Source of the DNA: Parabacteroides chongii
GTDB taxonomy: Bacteria > Bacteroidota > Bacteroidia > Bacteroidales > Tannerellaceae
Assembly: GCF_029581355.1 (NCBI RefSeq)
Contig: NZ_CP120849.1
Location: 528,501-592,500 of the forward strand
Length of the DNA: 64,000 bases
Direction of reading: 5' to 3'
Shown piece by piece: positions 45,481 to 54,215 of the stretch (its first letter is position 1; every line of letters begins with the position of its first letter). The position numbers and the translations under genes are program-made. The notes under the pieces are model-generated. The model worked only from the letters and a program-made list of their open reading frames with translations. It did no database searches and was not told where the DNA came from.

Positions 45481-46173
45481 ATGTATAAACAAGGAAAATA
45501 CAAAGAGACAGATAAAATGAGCGACTTGATTTGCGAGAACTATCCCATGGTTCTCGTAATGAGCCGCTTCGGTATCGACCTGGGATTCGGGGAGAAAAAC
45601 ATCGGGGATGTATGCCGGCAGAACGAGGTGGATTGCTGCACGTTCCTTACCGTTGTCAATTTTCTCTCGGAAGAGATTTCAGGCACGATCAACGAGATCA
45701 ACAACTGCCTTTCTCTCGGGTCGCTGATCACCTATCTGCATAATGCGCACGATTATTTCCTGAACTTCCGGCTGCCTCATATCCGCCGCAAACTGACGGA
45801 AGCAATTACCGGCTGCCCGGGTGACATCGCTTTCGCTATCACCAAATTCTTCGACGATTATGTTTACGAGGTCCATAAACACATGTCGTACGAAGAAAAG
45901 ATCGTCTTCCCTTACGTCCGCAACCTGTTGGAAGGGATGAAAGATACCAAATACAATATCAGTATCTTCCGCAAACGGCACGACCAGATAGAGATGAAGA
46001 TCGTGGAGCTCAAAAATATCCTGCTCAAATACTATCCCGGACCCGACAATTACCTGCTGAACAGTGTCCTGTTCGACATCTTTGCCACCGAACAAGATCT
46101 GGCCTCTCATAACCGGGTAGAAGATTACCTCTTCGTTCCCGCTGTACTAGCCATTGAAAAAACAATCAAATGA
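45481..46173 (+). CDS. Hemerythrin-like di-iron protein, cassette copy 1
   Basis: A 230-residue cytoplasmic protein. The N-terminal part (about 10-60, with SDLICENYPMVLVMSRFGID and CRQNEVDCC) resembles the cysteine-containing domain of RIC/YtfE/ScdA proteins. The hemerythrin part has ligands in YLHNAHDYF, HKHMSYEEK (HxxxE), RKRHDQIE and ASHNRVEDYLF. It may bind two irons and respond to O2, NO or iron. Hand alignment with the copy at 48150-48842 shows about 48 differences over 230 residues. Confidence 0.85.
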   Translation: MYKQGKYKETDKMSDLICENYPMVLVMSRFGIDLGFGEKNIGDVCRQNEVDCCTFLTVVNFLSEEISGTINEINNCLSLGSLITYLHNAHDYFLNFRLPHIRRKLTEAITGCPGDIAFAITKFFDDYVYEVHKHMSYEEKIVFPYVRNLLEGMKDTKYNISIFRKRHDQIEMKIVELKNILLKYYPGPDNYLLNSVLFDIFATEQDLASHNRVEDYLFVPAVLAIEKTIK

Positions 46174-46183
46174 CCGTTGCTTT

Positions 46184-46798
46184 ATGAGCACTAACTTTAA
46201 AATAGCTGTTGCAGAACCTTCCTCCATTATCCGTTGCGGATTGATTACCATCCTGAAACGGTTGCCCGGGTTGCATATCCAGCTGACGGAAATAGCTACG
46301 GCTGAATGCCTGGTGGAAAGCCTCCGCATGCACCGGCCGGAAGTACTGATCATCAACCCTTCACTTCCCGGCTATTTCGGGATACAGCATCTGAAAGAAG
46401 AGTGCGGTTGCACCGAAATGAAATGCCTGGCTATCGCCTGCATGGCGACCGATCAAGCCATGCTCCGCCCGTATGACGACCTGATCAATATTTATGACAG
46501 TCCCGACGAACTGAAACATAAGCTGGAGCGGCTGAATGCGGAAGAAGCATCTACTGAGCCGCAAGAAGAGGAGGAAGAACAGCAGACACTCAGTTCGAGG
46601 GAAAAAGAGATCGTTGTCTGTGTTGTCAAAGGTATGACGAACCGGGAAATCGCCGACCGTTTATATCTATCCACCCACACCGTGATCACGCACCGGCGGA
46701 ATATCGCCCGGAAACTGCAGGTCCACAGTGCCAGCGGTCTGACTGTATATGCCATTGTGAACAAACTGGTCGAACTGAATGAAATAAAAAAAGCATGA
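46184..46798 (+). CDS. LuxR-type regulator with pseudo-receiver, cassette copy 1
   Basis: A 204-residue regulator. Start at 46184 (MSTNFKIAVAEPSSI); an earlier in-frame ATG overlaps the hemerythrin gene. The N-terminal receiver-like fold has VLIINPSLPG where receivers have the phospho-acceptor Asp, which is Asn here. The acidic pair after beta-1 is also changed (AEPS). The C-terminal LuxR helix-turn-helix is intact (LSSREKEIVVCVVKGMTNRE, then STHTVITHRRNIARKL). It would bind DNA without phosphorylation by a kinase and may instead sense through its hemerythrin neighbour. An acidic linker (EEEEEQQ) joins the domains. Confidence 0.85.
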   Translation: MSTNFKIAVAEPSSIIRCGLITILKRLPGLHIQLTEIATAECLVESLRMHRPEVLIINPSLPGYFGIQHLKEECGCTEMKCLAIACMATDQAMLRPYDDLINIYDSPDELKHKLERLNAEEASTEPQEEEEEQQTLSSREKEIVVCVVKGMTNREIADRLYLSTHTVITHRRNIARKLQVHSASGLTVYAIVNKLVELNEIKKA

Positions 46799-46832
46799 CA
46801 AATCAGTTTTATTTTCTTTTCACACTCCAAAA

Positions 46833-46863
46833 TTTGGCTTCAGACTGATATACTGTATCTTTG
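46833..46863 (+). promoter_or_regulatory. Promoter of cassette copy 2
   Basis: TTTG at 46833-46836, 19-nt spacer, TATCTTTG at 46856-46863: a complete Bacteroidetes promoter, 31 nt before the copy 2 Rid-like gene. Copy 1 has no such promoter in front of it. Confidence 0.75.
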
Positions 46864-46894
46864 GAAAAAGAAACAATAATAGATATCAGATACC

Positions 46895-48040
46895 ATGGAG
46901 TTAACAATAAAACAATACAACAAAACAGAAGTACAGATCACCTCATTCGAAACTAAAAAGGGAATCACGGAATATCATGTCATCTTCCAGCAGACAGATT
47001 ATATGGAAGATTATCCTACCCAATTAAATAATCTGTTACAGGCATACACCCAATGTGTCGAAGAACTTCCGGGTAACCCGACAGCGGTATTCCGCCGTTA
47101 CTTTATGAGTGACGTTACCAATCAAACCGCCTTGTTAATGGAACAGGAACGCTCCAATCCGTATTGTGCTTTATCCATCGTACAGCAGGCTCCCGTGAAC
47201 GGGACCAAAATAGCTCTTTGGGCATGGCTCCAGACAGGCGTACAGACACAGGTTCTTCCCAGTAATCTGTTTGAAGCATGTCACGGCAGTTACCGCCAAT
47301 TGTTCGGTGCCAACCTATGCAACCGGGCTGCCAATTCGGAATATCAGACACGCCTTATTTTCCGCGATTATATCATGCAACTGACAGCAGCCAACTGCAC
47401 GCTAGCCAATAACTGCATACGGACCTGGATATTCGTACAGAACGTCGACGTGAATTATCCGGGCGTAGTCAAAGCCCGCAAGGAGGTATTCGCGACACAG
47501 AACTTGACGGAAAATACTCATTTTATAGCCAGTACCGGCATTGAAGGCCGTTATCAGGACACGAATGTGTTCGTTACCATGGATACGTATGCCGTATCGG
47601 GTATCGGGCGGGAACAAATCCAATACTTATATGCCCCCGACCATCTGAGCCGGACTTATGAATACGGAGTGACTTTTGAAAGAGGCGTTGCCATCACCTA
47701 TGGCGACCGCCGCCATGTCTTCGTATCCGGTACGGCTAGCATCGACCGGTATGGCGAAATCGTCCATCCGGGGGATGTGATCAAACAATCCGAACGCATG
47801 ATCGAAAATATCACCGCCCTGCTCAACGAAGCAGGTGCCGACCAGAACGATATCATGCAGGCCATCGTCTATATACGGGATACCGGCGATTTCGCCCGCG
47901 TTAAACAGTATATGGAAACCCATCATCGGAACATGCCTCACCTGATCGTCCGTGCCCCGGTATGCCGATCCGGATGGTTGGTTGAAATAGAATGCCTGGC
48001 AGTCGTTGCCGTCGATGAACCGGAGTATCCGGCATTCTAA
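46895..48040 (+). CDS. Chorismatase/Rid-superfamily-like protein, cassette copy 2
   Basis: A 381-residue paralogue of the protein at 44305-45456 with the same layout. Shared segments include QVQITSFETKKGITEYHVIF at the start, NPYCALSIVQQAPVNGTKIA, CIRTWIFVQNVDVNYPGVVK, TFERGVAITYGD, VSGTASIDRYGEIVHPGD and GWLVEIECLAV. It starts its own transcript. The overall divergence is well beyond a recent duplication or assembly artefact. Same caution on enzymatic role as copy 1. Confidence 0.72.
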   Translation: MELTIKQYNKTEVQITSFETKKGITEYHVIFQQTDYMEDYPTQLNNLLQAYTQCVEELPGNPTAVFRRYFMSDVTNQTALLMEQERSNPYCALSIVQQAPVNGTKIALWAWLQTGVQTQVLPSNLFEACHGSYRQLFGANLCNRAANSEYQTRLIFRDYIMQLTAANCTLANNCIRTWIFVQNVDVNYPGVVKARKEVFATQNLTENTHFIASTGIEGRYQDTNVFVTMDTYAVSGIGREQIQYLYAPDHLSRTYEYGVTFERGVAITYGDRRHVFVSGTASIDRYGEIVHPGDVIKQSERMIENITALLNEAGADQNDIMQAIVYIRDTGDFARVKQYMETHHRNMPHLIVRAPVCRSGWLVEIECLAVVAVDEPEYPAF

Positions 48041-48101
48041 CCAAAAAGCACTAACAAATATAGAATAATAATAACGTATCTATTGGCTGACAAAAAAGAA
48101 G

Positions 48102-48109
48102 TATCTTTG
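48102..48109 (+). promoter_or_regulatory. -7 promoter box for the copy 2 hemerythrin gene
   Basis: TATCTTTG in a 109-nt gap, 40 nt before the gene; a ttgg about 16 nt upstream may serve as -33. In copy 1 the equivalent gap is only 24 nt and has no box. Confidence 0.6.
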
Positions 48110-48149
48110 AACAGTCAAACACCAAAACAAAAAAGGACGATTATAGCTT

Positions 48150-48842
48150 ATGTATAAAAATGGAAAATACAGGGAAACCGACAAAATGAGTGATCTTATA
48201 TGCGAGAACTATCCGATGGTTCTTGTTATGAGCCGTTTTGGCATTGCCCTGGGCTTCGGCGAAAAGAATATCGGAGAAGTATGCCGTCAAAATGGTGTCG
48301 ACGCCTGTACCTTTCTCACAGTCGTCAACTTCCTGACACAAGATGTATCCGCCCCGGTCATGAATGTAGACAAATGTCTGTCTATTGAGGCACTGATCAC
48401 CTATCTCCATAATGCACACGATTACTTCCTGAACTTCCGTCTTCCGCATCTGCGCAGAAAACTTCTGGAATCGATCGGCGAATGTCCGCAGGACGTTGCT
48501 TTCGTTATCCAACGTTTCTTCGATGAATATGCCGAAGAGGTAAACAAACATATGTCATATGAAGAAAAAGTAGTTTTCCCGTATGTCCGTGACCTGCTGA
48601 AAGGGATAAAGGATCCGAAATATAACATCTCTATCTTCCGGAAACGGCATGACCAGATAGAAATGAAAATTGTCGAACTGAAGAATATCCTGATCAAATA
48701 TTACCCGGGACCCGGAAGTAATTTACTGAACAGCGTCTTGTTCGACATCTTTGCTACGGAACAGGACCTGGCTTCCCACAATCATGTGGAAGACTATCTT
48801 TTCATGCCTGCCATACTTGCATTAGAAAAAACAATTAAATAA
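48150..48842 (+). CDS. Hemerythrin-like di-iron protein, cassette copy 2
   Basis: A 230-residue paralogue of 45481-46173, aligned end to end without gaps. Likely ligand segments are kept: YLHNAHDYF, NKHMSYEEK, RKRHDQIE and ASHNHVEDYLF. The Cys pair of copy 1 (DCC) is single here (DAC), and the helix after NFL is strongly changed (TQDVSAPVMNVDK against SEEISGTINEINN), so sensing properties may differ. Confidence 0.85.
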   Translation: MYKNGKYRETDKMSDLICENYPMVLVMSRFGIALGFGEKNIGEVCRQNGVDACTFLTVVNFLTQDVSAPVMNVDKCLSIEALITYLHNAHDYFLNFRLPHLRRKLLESIGECPQDVAFVIQRFFDEYAEEVNKHMSYEEKVVFPYVRDLLKGIKDPKYNISIFRKRHDQIEMKIVELKNILIKYYPGPGSNLLNSVLFDIFATEQDLASHNHVEDYLFMPAILALEKTIK

Positions 48843-48848
48843 CAACCT

Positions 48849-49451
48849 ATGAGCGCCTATTTGAAGATCGTTATTGCTGAACCTTCCGCTATTGTCCGTA
48901 GCGGCCTGGAGACAATACTGAAACACCTGCCAGGTCTCCGCATCCAGGTATCGGAAATAACTACCATCGAATCGCTTACCGAGGATCTCCGGACACACCA
49001 ACCGGATATTCTTATCATCAATCCTTCTATTCCGGGTTATTTCACGATCCCTCATTTAAAGGAGATGACCGGATGCCCGGATATGAAGTGCTTCGCGCTG
49101 CTTTATACACTCACGGATCATTCCCTTACCCGTTATTATGACGATCAGATCAGCATCTTCGACAGTGCCGACGAACTGAAGCATAAACTGGAACGCCTGC
49201 ACACAAAAAAAGAAGAGGGCGATGAATCGGATGAACAACAAACATTGAGTACCCGCGAAAAAGAGATTGTCGTCTGTGTGGTCAAAGGCATGACCAACCG
49301 TGAAATTGCCGACCGTCTTTTCCTCTCTACCCACACCGTTATTACGCACAGGAGAAATATCGCCCGTAAACTACAGGTACATAGTGCCAGCGCCTTAACG
49401 GTTTATGCCATTGTGAACAAGCTGGTAGAGCTTAAAGATATAAACAGATAA
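48849..49451 (+). CDS. LuxR-type regulator with pseudo-receiver, cassette copy 2
   Basis: A 200-residue paralogue of 46184-46798, 6 nt after the hemerythrin gene. The receiver again lacks the acceptor Asp (LIINPSIPG). The DNA-binding domain is almost identical to copy 1 (TREKEIVVCVVKGMTNREIA, STHTVITHRRNIARKLQVHS), so both probably recognise the same sites, while the receiver parts have diverged. The gene ends next to the SusD remnant. Confidence 0.85.
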   Translation: MSAYLKIVIAEPSAIVRSGLETILKHLPGLRIQVSEITTIESLTEDLRTHQPDILIINPSIPGYFTIPHLKEMTGCPDMKCFALLYTLTDHSLTRYYDDQISIFDSADELKHKLERLHTKKEEGDESDEQQTLSTREKEIVVCVVKGMTNREIADRLFLSTHTVITHRRNIARKLQVHSASALTVYAIVNKLVELKDINR

Positions 49452-49627
49452 AACAGAACCACCTTAAATGGGGTATAGCCAAAGAAAAACTTAACTTTAC
49501 TTACTGTGATCTGACCGGAGCTGAAAAATATAAACGTATATTTGCAGACAGAGATTATCTATGGCCTATCCCCGGCCTCGAAATCGAACGGAATCCGGCC
49601 CTGGCGCCTAATAACCCGGACTGGTAA
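49452..49627 (+). pseudogene. SusD C-terminal remnant
   Basis: An open stretch without a start encodes a SusD-like end: FTYCDLTGAEKYKRIFADRD, then YLWPIPGLEIERNP and a final NNPDW followed by a stop at 49625-49627. The WPIP..EI..NP pattern is typical of SusD C-termini. The rest of the gene and any susC are missing; the copy 2 LuxR gene abuts it. Confidence 0.8.
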
Positions 49628-49639
49628 AAATAAAATACC

Positions 49640-51055
49640 ATGAAGACAGACAGATTAATAGTACTCGCCTCCTGTGCAGCCCTCGCGGCAGCACAGGCTC
49701 AGGCAAAAAAGCCGAATGTGCTTTTCCTGATCGTAGACGACCTGCGGACGGAACTGGGATGCTACGGAGCTCCACAAGTGAAAACGCCGAATATCGACCG
49801 GTTAGCGCGAAACAGCACAGTCTTTGCAAACGCCTACTGCAATGTACCCGTCAGCGGAGCCTCCCGCGCCAGCTTTCTGACAGGTGTATATCCCAAATTC
49901 CCGGAACGCTTCATCGATGCCGACACCTACGCACAGACAGACGCTCCCTGGGCTATCCCCATCTCACAAACGTTCAGGGATCAGGGGTATTACGCCACCT
50001 CCACCGGTAAGGTATTCCATAATACCGACGATCATGAAGGTACGTGGAGCGAGGCACCCTGGGCTATCAGTCCAAACAGCAAAGACTGGGCGGAATATAA
50101 CAAATGGGAATTATGGCTGAACGATGAATCAGGCAAGCACCTGAACCCCAAAAACAACCGGGGACCGTATTGCGAATCGGCTGATGTACCCGACAGTCTG
50201 TATGAAGACAACAAAATCGCCCGCAAAGCTATCAGCGACTTACAACGCCTGCAAAATAGTGACAAACCTTTTTTCATGGCAGTAGGCTTCCGGCGCCCCC
50301 ATCTCCCTTTTAACGCACCTAAGAAATATTGGGATCTATACAAACGAGAGGAGATCGTTACAGCCGACAACCGTTATCTGCCGGAAGACCTGCCTAAGCA
50401 GGTGTACAGTTCACGTGAGATTTTCCAGTACACACAGACCGGGAATGTTGACAGTGACGACTTTCACCGTGAAGCGCGGCATGCCTATTATGCCTGTGTC
50501 AGCTTCGTCGACGCACAGATCGGGTTGGTTCTGGATGAGCTGGATAATTTGGGACTGGCCGATAATACCATCGTCGTCCTCGTGGGTGATCACGGATGGC
50601 ATTTGGGTGAACATACTTTCTGGGGAAAGCACAATCTGATGAACCATGCCACACGGGCTCCCCTGATCGTCCGTATGCCCGGAACATCCGACGGAGTTTC
50701 CCGCGGCATAGTTGAATTTGTCGACATCTATCCTACCCTCTGCCAGGCATGTAAAATAAGTTGTCCGAAGTCGGTACAGGGTAAAAGTTTTCTCCCGCTT
50801 CTGAAAGATCCGGAAAGTAAAGGAAAAGCATTTGCCTTTATCCAATGGGGAAAAGGGACGAATGTAGTCGACGGTAATTACAGCTATGCCGAATGGACCG
50901 ACAAAGAACGCCGGTCCGCCGGAGAAATGTTGTTTGATCATTCCGTCGATCCGGAAGAGAATACAAATGTCGCCTCCCAGACCAGATACCGGAAACAGAC
51001 AGACCGTTTCCGGAAAGCAATCCACCAATTCAGAACACGCATATTAAAAGATTAG
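49640..51055 (+). CDS. Sulfatase, serine-type, iduronate-2-sulfatase-like
   Basis: A 471-residue exported sulfatase. Signal peptide (LASCAALAAAQAQA) and the metal-site start NVLFLIVDDLRTELGCYG. The modified residue is Ser72 in SGASR, to be converted to formylglycine by an anaerobic sulfatase-maturating enzyme that is not in this window. GDHGWHLGEHTFWGKH supplies further metal ligands. Sequence resembles S1 iduronate-2-sulfatase-like enzymes. It starts 12 nt after the SusD remnant and is 3 nt before the GH3 gene. Confidence 0.92.
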   Translation: MKTDRLIVLASCAALAAAQAQAKKPNVLFLIVDDLRTELGCYGAPQVKTPNIDRLARNSTVFANAYCNVPVSGASRASFLTGVYPKFPERFIDADTYAQTDAPWAIPISQTFRDQGYYATSTGKVFHNTDDHEGTWSEAPWAISPNSKDWAEYNKWELWLNDESGKHLNPKNNRGPYCESADVPDSLYEDNKIARKAISDLQRLQNSDKPFFMAVGFRRPHLPFNAPKKYWDLYKREEIVTADNRYLPEDLPKQVYSSREIFQYTQTGNVDSDDFHREARHAYYACVSFVDAQIGLVLDELDNLGLADNTIVVLVGDHGWHLGEHTFWGKHNLMNHATRAPLIVRMPGTSDGVSRGIVEFVDIYPTLCQACKISCPKSVQGKSFLPLLKDPESKGKAFAFIQWGKGTNVVDGNYSYAEWTDKERRSAGEMLFDHSVDPEENTNVASQTRYRKQTDRFRKAIHQFRTRILKD

Positions 51056-51058
51056 AAC

Positions 51059-53926
51059 ATGATACACAAACCGACTGTTTCCTGGCTGTTATGTCTCACG
51101 ATTTCTGCTGTTCCCTGCCTGCAGGCCCAGCAGAAAGCATTACAAGATATCCGCATCCCGGACACTTACAAAGTAACAAACAAGGCTATTTACCATAAAG
51201 GTTGGATCGACTTCAACAAAAATGGCAAGAAAGACATTTACGAAGACCCGTCGGCTCCACTCGACAACCGTATCGAAGATCTATTGTCACAGATGACGGT
51301 CGAAGAGAAAACCTGCCAGATGGTAACCTTATACGGCTATAAACGGGTACTGAAAGACGACCTGCCCACCCCTGAATGGAAAAATCAGTTGTGGAAAGAC
51401 GGCATGGGTGCCATCGACGAACATCTGAACGGTTTCCAGCAATGGGGATTGCCGCCATCCGACAATCCATACGTATGGCCGGCTTCACGCCACGCATGGG
51501 CTTTGAATGAAGTACAGCGTTTCTTTATCGAAGAAACACGCCTCGGTATCCCTACCGACTTTACGAACGAAGGGATCAGAGGAGTTGAAAGTTTCAAAGC
51601 GACCAATTTTCCGACTCAGCTGGGATTGGGTCACACCTGGAACCGCAGCCTGATCCGCCAGATCGGTTATATCACCGGACGTGAAGGCCGCCTGCTGGGT
51701 TACACCAATATTTATGCCCCCATCCTGGATGTGGGACGCGACCAACGCTGGGGCCGCTATGAAGAAGTATACGGAGAAAGCCCCTATCTGGTAGCCGAAC
51801 TGGGTATCCAGATGGCTAAAGGAATGCAACAGGACCATCAGGTGGCTGCCACGTCAAAACACTATATAGCTTACAGCAACAACAAAGGAGGACGTGAAGG
51901 GATGTCGCGCGTCGATCCGCAGATGTCACCGCGCGAGGTCGAAAATATCCATGTCTATCCATTCAAACGGGTAATTCGCGAAGCCGGAATCTTAGGAGTC
52001 ATGAGTTCTTACAATGACTACGACGGCTTTCCCGTTCAAAGCAGCTATTACTGGCTGACAACCCGTCTGCGGGGTGAAATGGGATTCCGCGGCTATGTGG
52101 TATCAGACAGCGATGCCGTAGAATACCTGTATTCCAAACATAATACGGCAGAAGATATGGAAGAAGCCGTTCTTCAAAGTGTTGAAGCCGGTTTGAACAT
52201 ACGTTGTACCTTCCGTTCGCCCGATTCTTATGTCCTGCCGTTGCGCAAGCTGATCAAAGAGGGAGCTATCAGCATGGAAACGATCGACAGCCGTGTCCGT
52301 GATATCCTGCGGGTTAAGTTCCTTGTCGGACTATTCGACAATCCTTACCAGACCGACCTGAAACAAGCCGACAAAGAAGTGAACAGCCCGGAAAATCAGC
52401 AAATAGCCTTACAGGCTTCAAAAGAATCCCTGGTCTTACTGAAGAATAAAGACAATCTGCTACCTCTGGATGCGAATAAAATCAGCAAAATAGCCGTTTG
52501 CGGTCCCAATGCCGATGAAAAGTCTTTTGCCCTGACCCATTATGGCCCGTTAGCCGTAGAAGTCACAACTGTCCTGGATGGCATCCGCAACAAGGTCAAA
52601 CCCGGCACGGAAGTTCTATACACAAAAGGATGCGACCTGGTAGACCCAAACTGGCCGGAGTCTGAACTGATGCGTTTCCCGCTCAGTGATGAGGAAAAGA
52701 AAGAGATCGACCTCGCCGTAGAAAACGCCCGAAAAAGTGATGCCGTTGTCATAGTTCTGGGTGGAGGCACCCGGACCTGCGGAGAAAACAAATCACGTTC
52801 CAGCCTGGAACTGCCGGGACGGCAACAGGAATTACTGGAAGCAGTAGCAGCCACCGGAAAACCGGTTATCCTGGTACTGGTCAACGGTCGTCCGCTTTCA
52901 ATCAACTGGGCGGACAAGTTCATTCCTTCCATACTCGAAGCATGGTATCCCGGCTCACAGGGCGGTATAGCCGTTGCAGATGCCCTATTCGGAGATTATA
53001 ACCCGGGAGGTAAACTGACCGTCACTTTCCCGAAGACAGTCGGACAAATACCATTTAACTTCCCGAGTAAACCTGCGGCACAGATAGACGGCGGGCATAA
53101 TCCGGGTATGAAAGGAAATATGTCACGTGTAAACGGTCCGCTCTATCCGTTCGGTTACGGACTAAGTTATACTACTTTTGAATATTCCGACATCACTGTG
53201 CACCCGGCTGTCATCACTCCAAACCAGGAAGTGACGGTCAAATGCAAAATCACGAACACGGGGAAAAGGGCTGGTGACGAGGTTGCCCAATTATATGTGC
53301 GCGATCTGCTCAGCTCCGTAACGACCTACGAAAAGAAACTTTGCGGATTCGAACGTGTCGGGCTGGAACCGGGAGAAACCAAAGAAGTCACTTTCATCCT
53401 CCATCCCCGCGAACTACAGTTATATAATAAAGAGAACCAATGGGTGGTTGAACCGGGAGATTTCAAGATTATGGTAGGAGCCTCGTCAGAAGATATCCGG
53501 CTGAATGAACGTATCCGCGTGATAAAATATGGAAAAGGCGATTCGGGCGTAACCACCACTTCCGGTTTTGGTAAATCGGTGAATGCCAGTACTTCGCCCG
53601 AAACAGCGGTACAGGTCCTGGATAAGAATTTTTCAACCGCCTGGAGTGCCGGAAAAGGAGAATCCATTACATTCGCCCTTGAAAACAATGCATCTCCCAA
53701 CCGTATCTCCATCGCATGGAAAGAAAAGAGTACGGATGCCGCTTTCGAGATACAGCTTTCCAGTGGCGGCGGCCAGTTCCTGACCGTTTATTCGGGAAAG
53801 ATTGAAGCGACCAACGAGCTGAAAAACTACCGGTTCAAAGGTACAACAGCCAGTGATATCCGAATCGTAATCACTTCCGGCAATGCTTCCATCTCTGAAG
53901 TAGGAATTGCTGAATTGAAAAAATAA
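51059..53926 (+). CDS. Glycoside hydrolase family 3 beta-glycosidase
   Basis: A 955-residue exported GH3 enzyme. Signal peptide (LLCLTISAVPCLQA). The catalytic TIM barrel contains the nucleophile Asp350 in GYVVSDSDAVEY. The alpha/beta sandwich (about 450-700) includes VIVLGGGTRTCGENKSRSS and LTVTFPKTVGQIPFNF. A fibronectin III-like domain (about 745-815) is followed by an extra C-terminal F5/8-type-C-like domain (about 845-955). It cleaves terminal beta-linked sugars; together with the sulfatase it would act on a sulfated glycan. It ends in a clear terminator. Confidence 0.92.
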   Translation: MIHKPTVSWLLCLTISAVPCLQAQQKALQDIRIPDTYKVTNKAIYHKGWIDFNKNGKKDIYEDPSAPLDNRIEDLLSQMTVEEKTCQMVTLYGYKRVLKDDLPTPEWKNQLWKDGMGAIDEHLNGFQQWGLPPSDNPYVWPASRHAWALNEVQRFFIEETRLGIPTDFTNEGIRGVESFKATNFPTQLGLGHTWNRSLIRQIGYITGREGRLLGYTNIYAPILDVGRDQRWGRYEEVYGESPYLVAELGIQMAKGMQQDHQVAATSKHYIAYSNNKGGREGMSRVDPQMSPREVENIHVYPFKRVIREAGILGVMSSYNDYDGFPVQSSYYWLTTRLRGEMGFRGYVVSDSDAVEYLYSKHNTAEDMEEAVLQSVEAGLNIRCTFRSPDSYVLPLRKLIKEGAISMETIDSRVRDILRVKFLVGLFDNPYQTDLKQADKEVNSPENQQIALQASKESLVLLKNKDNLLPLDANKISKIAVCGPNADEKSFALTHYGPLAVEVTTVLDGIRNKVKPGTEVLYTKGCDLVDPNWPESELMRFPLSDEEKKEIDLAVENARKSDAVVIVLGGGTRTCGENKSRSSLELPGRQQELLEAVAATGKPVILVLVNGRPLSINWADKFIPSILEAWYPGSQGGIAVADALFGDYNPGGKLTVTFPKTVGQIPFNFPSKPAAQIDGGHNPGMKGNMSRVNGPLYPFGYGLSYTTFEYSDITVHPAVITPNQEVTVKCKITNTGKRAGDEVAQLYVRDLLSSVTTYEKKLCGFERVGLEPGETKEVTFILHPRELQLYNKENQWVVEPGDFKIMVGASSEDIRLNERIRVIKYGKGDSGVTTTSGFGKSVNASTSPETAVQVLDKNFSTAWSAGKGESITFALENNASPNRISIAWKEKSTDAAFEIQLSSGGGQFLTVYSGKIEATNELKNYRFKGTTASDIRIVITSGNASISEVGIAELKK

Positions 53927-53967
53927 AGACCTCATAGCTGATCCAAACGACCAGCATCCGTTAAAAG

Positions 53968-54010
53968 ACCGACAGGCACCCGTTGATGAACGGATGCCTG
54001 TCGGTTTTTT
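53968..54010 (+). terminator. Terminator of the sulfatase-GH3 operon
   Basis: accgacaggca (53968-53978) pairs with tgcctgtcggt (53995-54005); an inner ccgtt/aacgg pair extends the stem, and six T follow. Confidence 0.9.
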
Positions 54011-54027
54011 GTCCGGTGCCTACTCAT

Positions 54028-54106
54028 TTATCCGGCTCTATACTCCTGGGGAGTTTTTCCAAACTGGGCTTTAAAAGAATGACGGAAATAACGGAGACAA
54101 CTCCCC
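54028..54106 (-). pseudogene. AraC-type DNA-binding C-terminal remnant
   Basis: The minus strand reads LRYFRHSFKAQFGKTPQEYR then AG and a stop, a canonical AraC/HTCS C-terminus (YF...FK..FG.TP.EYR). An in-frame stop lies at 54104-54106 just before it, and no upstream coding part remains. It marks the other edge of the broken polysaccharide locus. Confidence 0.75.
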
Positions 54107-54215
54107 CTATTTACCCTAATTATTCTTAATTATTCACCCTTTTTTTTTAACTACTACGAACTTTCGCGTATCTATGCATGTTACATTGATGAGTATCACC
54201 AATAATGAATATCAT

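Noticed and set aside
44305..49451. Assembly duplication artefact for the repeated cassette
   Set aside because: The copies differ throughout coding and non-coding parts, including different promoters and gap lengths, so both are real.
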